A DNA stretch of 11,255 nt from contig JAGRBM010000122.1 in assembly GCA_020434085.1 (NCBI GenBank), positions 1 through 11,255 of the forward strand. Direction: 5' to 3'. The translations under genes and the position numbers were made by a program. Positions 1-7,022 of this stretch are shown piece after piece. The notes under the pieces were generated by a model. That model was not told where the DNA came from and made no database searches. It was given only the letters and a program-made list of their open reading frames with translations. How positions within the stretch are numbered: the first letter of the stretch is position 1; each line of letters starts with the position of its first letter. The stretch comes from Chrysiogenia bacterium (GTDB taxonomy: Bacteria; JAGRBM01).

Positions 1-16
1 GCCCTGCTTGATTCAG

Positions 17-37
17 GGGGCGAGTAGACCTCGCCCC
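17..37. repeat. 8-bp perfect palindromic stem-loop at the end of the endonuclease V gene
   Basis: Bases 17-24 (GGGGCGAG) pair perfectly with 30-37 (CTCGCCCC) around a 5-base loop. The right arm reaches into the TAG stop codon of the endonuclease V gene (37-39). A second, weaker inverted repeat, CCCTG at 2-6 and CAGGG at 14-18, overlaps it and could form a competing hairpin. On the minus strand the stem would follow the stop codon directly, as a terminator does, but no T-run follows it, so intrinsic termination is doubtful. The sequence resembles the GC-rich palindromes that occur dispersed in many bacterial genomes. That resemblance is from memory and has not been tested. Confidence 0.4.
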
Positions 38-720
38 TACAAATTCTGTAATTTGCGCATTTCCAATCCGACAAGATGATCGGCCCGCTTGGTAGGCTCG
101 GGGATGCGCGTGCGATTGGCCAGGCGCAGTACCCACTTCTCAGCTTCAGCCAGCGTGATGTTGTGTCCCACCGAGACGAAGAGCGGGCGCACCCCGTCGC
201 GGGTGCGCAGGACGCGGCCGAGAGTCTCTCCCCTGTAGTTGAGTGCCACGCTGGAGCCGCGCCGGGCGGCGGGTTCGCGGTGCTCCCCGCACAGGCGGCT
301 CTTGGCGCAGCCGATGGTGGGAAGGCCCGTGAGCAGTCCCAGATGCGATGCCAGCCCCAGGCCGCGCGGGTGGGCGAGGCCCTGCCCGTCGCAGACCATC
401 AGGTCGACGCGGGTGCGCACTTTTTCGAGCGCGAGCGCCAGCGGCGGGATCTCGCGAAACGAGAGATAGCCCGGCACGTAGGGGAACGGAGTTTCCCCGG
501 CGGCGACCTGGGTCTCGATGGTCTCGAGACTCGGCCAGCGGAGCACCACCACGCCCGCGACGAAAAGTCCCGAGGGGCGGTGGTAGGAGACGTCCGTGCC
601 CGCGATGTGGCGGACTTCTTTGGTCAGCGGTGTTTGTCGAACCCTACGGGCCAGGCGCTCCTGCACCTGCCGCGCCTGGGCAATGCTGAGGTCCCACTCG
701 TGGAGCTGCTTGAGTTTCAT
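37..720 (-). CDS. nfi: Endonuclease V (deoxyinosine 3' endonuclease)
   Basis: This is a 227-residue protein of normal length for endonuclease V. The family nicks DNA at the second phosphodiester bond 3' of deoxyinosine, which starts repair of deaminated adenine in the cytoplasm. Family signatures are in order: the first metal-binding aspartate in AGTDVSY (D43), the strand-separating wedge PYVPGYLSFRE (81-90, with catalytic E90), and DGQGLAHPRGLGLASHLG with catalytic D111. IGCAKSRLCG and VGHNITLAEA follow. The ATG at 720 is chosen because family homology begins there and it overlaps the TGA of the upstream permease gene (ATGA, 717-720). No Shine-Dalgarno precedes it, so translation probably depends on coupling to oppC. 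The open frame continues upstream to 888, but that part is shadow sequence inside oppC. It is the last gene of the peptide-transporter cluster. Confidence 0.95.
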   Translation of the reverse strand: MKLKQLHEWDLSIAQARQVQERLARRVRQTPLTKEVRHIAGTDVSYHRPSGLFVAGVVVLRWPSLETIETQVAAGETPFPYVPGYLSFREIPPLALALEKVRTRVDLMVCDGQGLAHPRGLGLASHLGLLTGLPTIGCAKSRLCGEHREPAARRGSSVALNYRGETLGRVLRTRDGVRPLFVSVGHNITLAEAEKWVLRLANRTRIPEPTKRADHLVGLEMRKLQNL

Positions 721-1556
721 TGGGTTGGGCGCGTGCGCGGATCGAGTTCGTCGCGGAGCCAGTCGCCCAGCAGGTTGAACGAGAGCGCGGTGGCAAAGAT
801 CGCGAGGCTCGGGAAGAGCAGCAGGTGAGGATAAGTGCGAAGCCCCTGCCAGCCCTCGCGTGCGAGCGTTCCCCAGCTCGTGCCCCACGCGCTGTAGGGA
901 TCGTTGATCCCCAGGCCGATAAAAGAGATCACCGACTCGGTCAGGATCGCCAGCGGAATGGAGAGCGTCGTCGCGACGAGCAGCGGGCTAAGTAAATTGG
1001 GAAGCACGTAGCGAATGAGCCGCCGCCAGAAACCAACGCCCAGCGCGAGGGAGGACTCGTAGTATTGCTGCACCCGGATGCGCAGCACCTCGCCGCGCAC
1101 GATGCGGGCAATGCGCGTCCAGCCCACCATTGCCAGCGCCATGGCGAGCGAGAGCGGCCCGCGTCCGAAGATGAGCGAGAGCAGCACGATGAGCAGCAGC
1201 TCGGGCAGGCCGTAGACGGCGTCGACGACGCGCATGAGCGCGCCCTCCGTGCGTTTGCCTGCAAGCCCGGCCAGGGCGCCGTAGAAGAAGCCGATGACCG
1301 AGGAGCCCAGCGCCGCCGTGACGCCGATGAGCACTGAGACCCGCGTTCCATAGAGCACCCGCGAGAGAAGGTCGCGACCCAGACGGTCGGTCCCGAAGAG
1401 ATGCCCCCCATCCGGCGGCAGCAGAATCGCATCGGGATAGAGGCCACCATAGGAATAGGGGGCGAGCCACTCGGCAAAGAGCGCGACAAAGAGTGCCAGC
1501 GCGATGAAGCACGCGCTCGCAAGAGCGATCGGGTTCTTTTTCAGGCGCGCAATCAT
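717..1556 (-). CDS. oppC: Peptide ABC transporter permease, OppC/DppC type
   Basis: This is a 279-residue inner-membrane permease subunit of a peptide/opine/nickel-class ABC importer, a partner of the OppB-type protein encoded just upstream. The N-terminal membrane helix (about 10-32) is followed by the OppC/DppC hallmark HLFGTDRLGRDLLSR (52-66). The core transmembrane region follows, with the EAA-type coupling loop around 167-191 (ESSLALGVG...RYVLPNLLSP). The C terminus carries SFIGLG and the LGDWLRDELDPR ending typical of the family. The start ATG overlaps the oppB stop by 4 bases, and a GGAG Shine-Dalgarno lies 7 bases upstream (1564-1567). The stop overlaps the nfi start. Oligopeptide versus dipeptide specificity cannot be read from the permease. 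Confidence 0.95.
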   Translation of the reverse strand: MIARLKKNPIALASACFIALALFVALFAEWLAPYSYGGLYPDAILLPPDGGHLFGTDRLGRDLLSRVLYGTRVSVLIGVTAALGSSVIGFFYGALAGLAGKRTEGALMRVVDAVYGLPELLLIVLLSLIFGRGPLSLAMALAMVGWTRIARIVRGEVLRIRVQQYYESSLALGVGFWRRLIRYVLPNLLSPLLVATTLSIPLAILTESVISFIGLGINDPYSAWGTSWGTLAREGWQGLRTYPHLLLFPSLAIFATALSFNLLGDWLRDELDPRTRPTQ

Positions 1557-2506
1557 GCGCTCTCTCCGCCCTGCTCACCAACGCGCACGCGCGGATCGAC
1601 GAGTGCGTAGAGCAGGTCCACGATGAGGTTCGCTCCCACGATGACGGCGGTGTAGAGCACCGTGATGCCCAGGATCACCGTGTAATCGCGGTCGGTCACG
1701 CTGGTGACAAAGAAGCGCCCCATGCCGGGAATGCCGAAGATCAGCTCGACGATGAACGAGCCCGTCACCAGCGCGGCCAGCAGGGGGCCCAGCACCGTGA
1801 TGACGGTGTAGAGGGCGCCCGGGATGGCGTGGCGCACGACGACCGCGAGCTCGGTGAGGCCCTTGGCCCGCGCGGTGCGCACGAAGGGCTCGGAAAGGGT
1901 ATCGAGCAGCGAGCTGCGTGAGAGCCGCGCAATGTAGGCCGCCGGCGCCGCTGCCAGGGTGAGCGAGGGCAGGATCGTGTGGAGCGGTCCCTCCCACCTG
2001 GCAGGCGGCAGCACCGGCCACTGGAAGGCAAAGAGGTAGATCAGGATGCCGCCCACCACGAAGCTCGGCAGGGCGATGCCCACGGTAACCAGCGCCTGGA
2101 GGGCCTGGTCGCCCGTACCGGCCCGGCCGCGCTCGGCCCTTCGCCAGGCGCTCACAAAGCCGACGCCAAGTCCCAGCACGAGTGCAATGGCGAAGGCCTG
2201 CAGTCCAAGGTGCAGGCTGACCGGGCCCACCTGCGCGAGAACTTCGCGGACGCTGCGCTCGCGAAATTTCATGGAATTTCCAAAATCGAGAGTCGGCACG
2301 CCGATGAGCACGCGGCCGAGCTGCACGGGAAGCGGGTCATCGAGCCCGTAGCGGGCATTGAGGTTTTCGAGCACCTGCGGGGGCAGGTCTTTTTCCGAGG
2401 TGAAAGGCCCGCCGGGCACCAGGCGCAGCAGGCCGAAGGTCACCGCCGCCACCGCGAGGATGACGATCGCGCCCGAGAGCGCGCGGCGTGCCAGGTAGGC
2501 GCTCAC
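1553..2506 (-). CDS. oppB: Peptide ABC transporter permease, OppB/DppB type
   Basis: This 317-residue inner-membrane subunit should pair with the OppC-type protein to form the peptide channel. It starts with a transmembrane helix leading into LLRLVPGGPF. The family segments YGLDDPLPVQ and DFGNSM follow, then the EAA coupling loop (VRTARAKGLTE...RHAIPGAL). GIPGMGRFF and a closing LVDLLYALVDPRVR are typical of the family C terminus. The start is GTG at 2506. It overlaps the stop of the binding-protein gene (GTGA) and has a strong GAGGAG Shine-Dalgarno 8 bases upstream. It was probably co-transcribed and co-translated with its neighbours on both sides. Confidence 0.95.
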   Translation of the reverse strand: MSAYLARRALSGAIVILAVAAVTFGLLRLVPGGPFTSEKDLPPQVLENLNARYGLDDPLPVQLGRVLIGVPTLDFGNSMKFRERSVREVLAQVGPVSLHLGLQAFAIALVLGLGVGFVSAWRRAERGRAGTGDQALQALVTVGIALPSFVVGGILIYLFAFQWPVLPPARWEGPLHTILPSLTLAAAPAAYIARLSRSSLLDTLSEPFVRTARAKGLTELAVVVRHAIPGALYTVITVLGPLLAALVTGSFIVELIFGIPGMGRFFVTSVTDRDYTVILGITVLYTAVIVGANLIVDLLYALVDPRVRVGEQGGESA

Positions 2507-4107
2507 GGCATCTTCTCCTCGATGAGCCGGACCCTGTAGAGCGGCAGGCGGGCCATGGCGCTCAGGTGAAAACCCTCGGCCCAGGGCTGGGCGATGGTGT
2601 TTTCCGTGACATTGAAGAGCGGGATGATCGCGGCGTCGTCTTCGAGCAGGATGCGCTGGAGCTCATCGTACATGTCCCGGCGCTTTTGCGGGTCGAGCTC
2701 GCGCGCGGCCTGCTCGACCAGGGCGTCGTAGCGGGCGTTCTTCCAACGGCCCTTGTTGTTGCCGCTGTAGGAAGTGAAGAGGTTCATGAAGTTGTCGGGG
2801 TCGGGGTAGTCCGCGCCCCAGCCCATGCGAAACATCTGGGGCGGATCGTTCTGGAGCTTGTCGAGAAAAACCTTCCACTCCATGTTGGCGATGGATACCT
2901 CGACGCCAAGGTTCTCGCGCCACTGTGCCTGCAAGGCCTGGGCGATGAGCGCGTGGTGCTCGGCCGTGTTGAACATGGCGGTCACCGTGGGGAAACCCTT
3001 TCCGCCGGGATAGCCGGCCTCGGCCAGAAGCGCGCGCGCCTTGTCGGGGTCGAACTTGAGCCCGATGTCCTCGTTGAAGGCGAACATCCCCTTGGGAATC
3101 CAGCTCGAAGTGGGCCACTCGCTGCCGCGCAGGATTTTGGGAAAGATGCTGCGGTCGATCGCATGGGCGAAGGCCCGGCGCACGCGCACGTCGTCAAAGG
3201 GCGGCCGGCTGACATTGATGCCGTAGTAGTAACCGCGGAGCTGGGGGACGCGCTCGAAACGCGGATCGTTTTCGTACTGCGGAATGTCGAGGGGGTCGAG
3301 CGAGTGATTGTCCATGACGTCGAGCTCGCCCCGGTCGTAGAGCGTCATGGCGGTCGTCTTTTCGGGAATCATCAGGAGCCGCGCGCGCGGCGTGGGCGCC
3401 GCCGGGCCGAAGTAGTGGGGGTTGGCGCCAAACTCCATGACGCTCTCGTGATCCCAGCGCGTGAGTACGTAGGGCCCGTTGGAGATGAGCTTGCCGGGCT
3501 CGGTCCATGCGGCGCCGTGTTTTTCCACGACGTCGCGGCGCAGGGGAAAGGTGATCTCGAAGGTGGTGAGGCTGAGGAAGAATGCAGAGGGCGCTTCCAG
3601 CTCCGCAACGAGCGTGCGCGCATCCGGGGCCGAGACGCCAAGCGATTCCACCGGCAGCTTGCCTTCGTTGATCGCGCGGGCGTTCCTCAGCACGTACATC
3701 AGGTAGGCGTATTCCGAGCCCGTCGCCGGATCGAGGATGCGCTGCCAGGAATAGACGAAGTCCGCAGCCGTTACCGGGCGCCCGTCGCTCCAGCGTGCGT
3801 CCTCTCGCAGGGTGAAGACGTAGCGGCGGCCCTCGTCCTCGATGCGCCAGGACTCGGCGACCATCGGAGTGATGGCGCCGCCCTCGCCGAACTCGGTGAG
3901 GCCCACCATCAGGTTCGAAATGACATTGAAGGAAACGTGATCGGTCGCGCGCGACCAGTCGAGGTTCGGGGGCTCGGTCGAGAGATTGGCGATGACGATG
4001 CCGCGCTCGCGCCGGTCGTGGCACGCGGCGAGCAGGAGGAGCGTCAAGGCGAGCAGGGCGCGCAGGCGCGCGCGGGAGGCTCCGGCGTGGTCAGTTTGCT
4101 GCGGCAC
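2503..4107 (-). CDS. oppA: Peptide-binding lipoprotein of an ABC importer (SBP_bac_5, OppA-like)
   Basis: This 534-residue protein is the extracytoplasmic substrate-binding component. Its N terminus is a lipoprotein signal: arginines at 12-16, a leucine-rich core, and the lipobox LAAC with C29 as the probable lipidated residue. It is therefore expected to be tethered to the membrane facing the periplasm. The mature part follows the family-5 solute-binding pattern: STEPPNLDW near the start, a WSDGRPVTAADFVYSWQR segment, SNGPYVLTRW, DVRVRRAFAHAIDR and ADYPDPDNFM. These match oligopeptide-binding proteins better than nickel-binding ones. The start is GTG at 4107, 15 bases after the hydrolase stop. 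The upstream GAGGG is weak and far (11 bases), so initiation may rely on re-initiation. The stop overlaps oppB. Peptide is the likely ligand, but the exact substrate is unknown. Confidence 0.93.
   Translation of the reverse strand: MPQQTDHAGASRARLRALLALTLLLLAACHDRRERGIVIANLSTEPPNLDWSRATDHVSFNVISNLMVGLTEFGEGGAITPMVAESWRIEDEGRRYVFTLREDARWSDGRPVTAADFVYSWQRILDPATGSEYAYLMYVLRNARAINEGKLPVESLGVSAPDARTLVAELEAPSAFFLSLTTFEITFPLRRDVVEKHGAAWTEPGKLISNGPYVLTRWDHESVMEFGANPHYFGPAAPTPRARLLMIPEKTTAMTLYDRGELDVMDNHSLDPLDIPQYENDPRFERVPQLRGYYYGINVSRPPFDDVRVRRAFAHAIDRSIFPKILRGSEWPTSSWIPKGMFAFNEDIGLKFDPDKARALLAEAGYPGGKGFPTVTAMFNTAEHHALIAQALQAQWRENLGVEVSIANMEWKVFLDKLQNDPPQMFRMGWGADYPDPDNFMNLFTSYSGNNKGRWKNARYDALVEQAARELDPQKRRDMYDELQRILLEDDAAIIPLFNVTENTIAQPWAEGFHLSAMARLPLYRVRLIEEKMP
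2515..2520 (-). promoter_or_regulatory. Shine-Dalgarno that fixes the GTG start of oppB
   Basis: GAGGAG on the minus strand lies 8 bases before the GTG at 2506, inside the last codons of the upstream binding-protein gene. Its strength and spacing support GTG as the true start. Confidence 0.75.
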
Positions 4108-4122
4108 CGTTGCAGGCCGCCC

Positions 4123-4965
4123 TCAGCCCTCGTGCCGATCGAGCCAGGCGCCCAGGTGATCCATCACCGTCGCGCGCTCGGTCTCATTGTAGATCTCGTG
4201 GTAGAAGCCCTCGTAGGTGTGGATTTCCTTGTCCTTTGACGCGACGGTCTCGAAAAACCGCTGCGCCGCGGGCGTGGAAACCACCGGGTCGGAGCCGCCC
4301 AGTTGCATGAGCAGGGGAAGCTCCACCTGTGCCCCGCGCGAGCGCGCGTCTTCGGAGGCGCTCTCCATGGCTTGGAACCAGCCGACGGTCAGCTCGTGAA
4401 AGATGAGCGGATCGGCCAGGTAGGCCTCGATCATGGCGGGGTCGTGGGTGAGCTCGTCGGGCACGAGGTCGTTCGCCATGGTGAAGCTCGGAGCGAACTT
4501 GGCGATGGTGCGACCGGCCCACATCTTGATGGCCGGGACTTCCTTTGACAGAGCCAGCAGCGGCGCCGAGAGGCAGAGGGTCTTGAGTTTGCTCGGATGC
4601 GCCAGTGCGAAACACAGCGAGATCAGGCCGCCGTTGGAGTGGCCCAGCAGGTGGACCTGCTCGCTGCCCGACTGGTCGGCAACCAGCTCGTGAAAGACTG
4701 CCAGGTCGCGCACGTACTCGGAGTATTCGAGGACATGGCCGCGCTTGCCCGCGCTGCGTCCGTGCCCGCGGTTGTCCATGGCCCACACGCCATAGCCCTT
4801 GCCCGCCAGATACTCCGCCACGTGGGCATAGCGCCCGCCGTGCTCGGAAAAGCCGTGGACAATGATGACGTGCGCCTTTGGCGAATCCGGCAGGTGCTTG
4901 CGCCAGAACAGGGGCGTCTGGTCAAAGGAAAGAAGTCGCTCGGTGGCCTGGAAGTCGATTGTCAT
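4123..4965 (-). CDS. Alpha/beta hydrolase, monoacylglycerol lipase / lysophospholipase type
   Basis: This is a 280-residue serine hydrolase of the monoglyceride-lipase/PldB group (hydrolase_4 family). Visible elements are the oxyanion motif VHGFSEHGGRY (36-46), the group-specific DNRGHGRSAGKRGH (64-77) and the nucleophile elbow GHSNGG with S110. The acid is D226 in GGSDPVVS and the histidine is H256 in YHEIYNE. Members release fatty acid from monoacylglycerol or lysophospholipid; the substrate here is inferred only from family. No signal peptide is visible, so it is probably cytoplasmic. The start is uncertain between ATG 4965 (MTIDF, used here) and ATG 4977 (MRLPMTIDF). Neither has a clear Shine-Dalgarno. 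The frame stays open to 5334, but that overlaps the terminator and the MCE gene. It leads the cluster that continues into the peptide transporter. Confidence 0.88.
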   Translation of the reverse strand: MTIDFQATERLLSFDQTPLFWRKHLPDSPKAHVIIVHGFSEHGGRYAHVAEYLAGKGYGVWAMDNRGHGRSAGKRGHVLEYSEYVRDLAVFHELVADQSGSEQVHLLGHSNGGLISLCFALAHPSKLKTLCLSAPLLALSKEVPAIKMWAGRTIAKFAPSFTMANDLVPDELTHDPAMIEAYLADPLIFHELTVGWFQAMESASEDARSRGAQVELPLLMQLGGSDPVVSTPAAQRFFETVASKDKEIHTYEGFYHEIYNETERATVMDHLGAWLDRHEG

Positions 4966-4972
4966 GGGGAGT

Positions 4973-5002
4973 CTCATATCAGAGGCGGCCCGAAGCGGGC
5001 AA
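4973..5002 (-). promoter_or_regulatory. Candidate sigma-70-like promoter for the hydrolase-opp-nfi cluster
   Basis: On the minus strand TTGCCC (4997-5002) is followed after 18 bases by TATGAG (4973-4978). Each matches four of six consensus bases. It lies directly after the terminator of the upstream MCE operon, where a new promoter is expected. Transcription would begin close to the ATG at 4965, giving an almost leaderless message. The match is modest and could be chance. Confidence 0.25.
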
Positions 5003-5011
5003 GCCGGACAG

Positions 5012-5042
5012 AAAAAGGGCCGCCTTTTCAGGCGGCCCTTTT
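5012..5042 (-). terminator. Strong intrinsic terminator of the MCE/Mla operon
   Basis: A perfect 13-bp stem (5013-5025 with 5030-5042) closes a 4-base loop (TTTC). The minus-strand transcript ends in five Ts (5012-5016, partly in the stem). It lies 11 bases after the stop codon of the MCE gene, so it should end that operon and insulate the hydrolase cluster that follows. The plus strand also carries a T tract, so it may work in both directions. Confidence 0.92.
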
Positions 5043-5053
5043 CTTGGTAGCGC

Positions 5054-6133
5054 TTATTGGGCTGGTGCCGCGGGGGCCATCTCAGCCGTTTCCGGTGTGG
5101 GCTCCGGCAGGGTGGGCTCGGGCAGCGGCTCCTGGAAATAGGGATCGTTCGGAGCATGGGGCTCGAGTTCCTGCCCGTTGCCGTCGAGGGCGGGCTGACG
5201 CTCCAGAAGCTGGAGCGGCGGCGGCGGAACCGGCCGCGAACCCTTCGGGATGACCGGGGTGCCAAAGCCCACATAGGCGCGAACACCTTCGGACTGCAGG
5301 AAGTGGCGGACCCAGTTCTCGTCGACAAAGGCAAGGTTGTCGAGCATCAGGTCGGCGCGACCGAGCGTGCCGTTGGCCTGATTGAGAGTCGTAACAAGCT
5401 GGTCGAGCAGCAGGGGGAGGTTCTCGTCGCCGAGAAGCTCGCGCGCATCGGCCAGCAGGGGCTGAAGCTCACCCATGATCGGGCGCATCTGACGAAGGAC
5501 CGGCCGCGAGCTGCGAAGCACCGGGGGCAGTTCCTTGTCGAGGGCCGGGATCAGGTGAACCAGCGCCTTGAACATCTTGCTGACGTTCTCGGGATCGTCG
5601 GCGCCCATGCTTTCCATGAACATGACGATGGTGTCGATGATCTTCTGGGCCTTGGGCTTGTTGCGCTCGACGAAGTCGAGCACTTCGCCGGCAACGGCGT
5701 AACCCTGGCTGATGAGCTGGTCGAGCCGTGGGGGATCCACGCCGCGAACCACATCGCCATCGGTGAGCTGGGGAGCCGACTTCGAACCGGTCGAGATCTC
5801 GATGTAGCGCTCGCCGATGATGCCCGCCATGTTCACGTAGAAGTTCGAGTCCTTGCGGACGCTATCGAGGGCCTTCTTGGAGATGTCGATGGTGAGGTCG
5901 ACGTGCTCGTCGACGGAGGGATCACCGCCCAGGAAGGTGATCTTGCGGACCTTGCCCACCTGGATGCCGGCGACACGCACGGGGGTGCCCGTCTGGACGC
6001 CTCCGGCGAAGTTGTAGCGCACATGCAATGTTGCAGCATCGCCCACGACTCCCCCTGTCAGTAGGCCAACGATGCCAACGAGCCCTGCTACTGCCAAAAG
6101 GAACAGCAGAGCCACCTTCATATTCTGCGTCAT
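5054..6133 (-). CDS. mlaD: MCE-domain lipid-transport protein, MlaD-like, with long helical and proline-rich C-terminal region
   Basis: This 359-residue protein is the substrate-channel subunit of an Mla/MCE ABC transporter. It is anchored by one N-terminal transmembrane helix (about 6-30) with the rest in the periplasm. One MCE domain spans roughly 36-116: GTPVRVAGIQVGKV at 49-62 and the pore-loop strand AGIIGERYIEIS at 103-114. Family members form hexameric rings with a hydrophobic central pore for lipids. E. coli MlaD is only about 183 residues. Here about 180 further residues look helical, followed by a tail from about 299 with PPPP and two PEPT repeats. A hexamer could form a long tube. 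The start ATG (6133) follows a G-rich Shine-Dalgarno-like run, and a second ATG lies four codons later. It is the last gene of its operon, 72 bases after the second permease gene, with a terminator just downstream. Confidence 0.92.
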   Translation of the reverse strand: MTQNMKVALLFLLAVAGLVGIVGLLTGGVVGDAATLHVRYNFAGGVQTGTPVRVAGIQVGKVRKITFLGGDPSVDEHVDLTIDISKKALDSVRKDSNFYVNMAGIIGERYIEISTGSKSAPQLTDGDVVRGVDPPRLDQLISQGYAVAGEVLDFVERNKPKAQKIIDTIVMFMESMGADDPENVSKMFKALVHLIPALDKELPPVLRSSRPVLRQMRPIMGELQPLLADARELLGDENLPLLLDQLVTTLNQANGTLGRADLMLDNLAFVDENWVRHFLQSEGVRAYVGFGTPVIPKGSRPVPPPPLQLLERQPALDGNGQELEPHAPNDPYFQEPLPEPTLPEPTPETAEMAPAAPAQ

Positions 6134-6205
6134 TTCCCGTCACCCCCCCTTGGAGCGTCCGATATATCTAACATGCTGAAATTACTTTGCCCAGTCCCGC
6201 CGGTC

Positions 6206-7009
6206 CTATAGCAGTACCGTAGCGGCCCAGGTAATAAAAAAGTCCAAAATTACAATCACGAGCGCCGAATAGACGACCGCCTGGGTGCAGGCCATGCCCA
6301 CGCCCTCGGCCCCGCCGCGGCAGTTCAGGCCGTAGTGGCAGGCCAGGATCGGGATGATCTGGCCGAAAATCACGGCTTTGAACAGATTGATGAAGATGTC
6401 CTCGACCCCCACGAAGAACAGCGCCTGGTTGAGAAAAACCTCATAGCCGATGTTCAGGGTGAGCGAGGAGACCGCCATGGCCGTCACAAAGGCGACCAGG
6501 GAGGCGATGCTCGAGAGCAAAAAGAGGGACACCACGCAGCCCACAAACCGGGGAACCACCAGAAATTTCACCGGGTTGAGTGAAATAAGACGCAGCGCGT
6601 CGATCTGCTCGGTGATCTTCATGGTTCCCAGCTCGGCGGTGATGCCGGCGCCGACCTTGCCGGCCATCATCGTGGCCGGAATGACCGAGGCAAATTCCCG
6701 GAAGATGATCAGGGCGGCAAAGCCCGGCACGAAGTCCACGCTGTGGAGGACCCGCCCCATCTGGAAGGCCATTTCCACGATGGAGATCATGCCCACGAAG
6801 GCGATGGTCGAGAGCACGATGGCCATGCTCTTGTTGCCGATCCAGTAGAACTGGTCCATCCAGGTGCTCAGCACGTTGTTGCGGCGCTTGGAGCTGACCA
6901 GCATCTCTTTGATCGTCACGCCCAGATACATGACCGTATCGACGTAGAGCCGGATGTTGATCGCGACGATCTCGAAGAAGTTGAAAACAGGGTTGAGAAT
7001 GGCGGTCAC
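6206..7009 (-). CDS. mlaE: MlaE-family ABC permease, second of two tandem paralogues
   Basis: This 267-residue integral inner-membrane protein is the transmembrane subunit of the MCE lipid transporter. It begins with an amphipathic interfacial region (about 1-35). The family core motif GKVGAGITAELGTMKITEQ and the IDALRLISLNPVKFLVVPRF that follows it lie at 117-154. Further hydrophobic segments lead to HYGLNCRGGAEGVG (225-238) and a final membrane helix. MlaE proteins bind the ATPase on the cytoplasmic side and cradle the MCE ring. The start is GTG at 7009, supported by AGGGGA 7 bases upstream; the next methionine is well inside the conserved N terminus. It lies 12 bases after the first MlaE gene. 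The two share the core motif but differ in most other positions, so they could form a heterodimeric permease. Confidence 0.93.
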   Translation of the reverse strand: MTAILNPVFNFFEIVAINIRLYVDTVMYLGVTIKEMLVSSKRRNNVLSTWMDQFYWIGNKSMAIVLSTIAFVGMISIVEMAFQMGRVLHSVDFVPGFAALIIFREFASVIPATMMAGKVGAGITAELGTMKITEQIDALRLISLNPVKFLVVPRFVGCVVSLFLLSSIASLVAFVTAMAVSSLTLNIGYEVFLNQALFFVGVEDIFINLFKAVIFGQIIPILACHYGLNCRGGAEGVGMACTQAVVYSALVIVILDFFITWAATVLL

Positions 7010-7016
7010 AGCTTTT

Positions 7017-7022
7017 TCCCCT
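7017..7022 (-). promoter_or_regulatory. Shine-Dalgarno that fixes the GTG start of the second mlaE
   Basis: AGGGGA on the minus strand lies 7 bases before GTG 7009. Its first base is part of the TAA stop of the preceding mlaE gene, so ribosomes finishing that gene stop on the binding site of the next. Confidence 0.75.

Noticed and set aside
721-888. Longer endonuclease V starting at 888
   Set aside because: The extra 56 residues lie within oppC, lack family similarity, and ignore the stop/start overlap at 717-720.
2488-4239. A 583-codon open frame on the plus strand
   Set aside because: It is antisense to the peptide-binding lipoprotein gene. High third-position GC keeps the opposite frame open, and its product shows no recognisable domain.
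4966-5334. N-terminal extension of the hydrolase to a start at 5334
   Set aside because: The added 123 codons cross the terminator and the end of the MCE gene, and they read as low-complexity Arg/Ser/Pro sequence.
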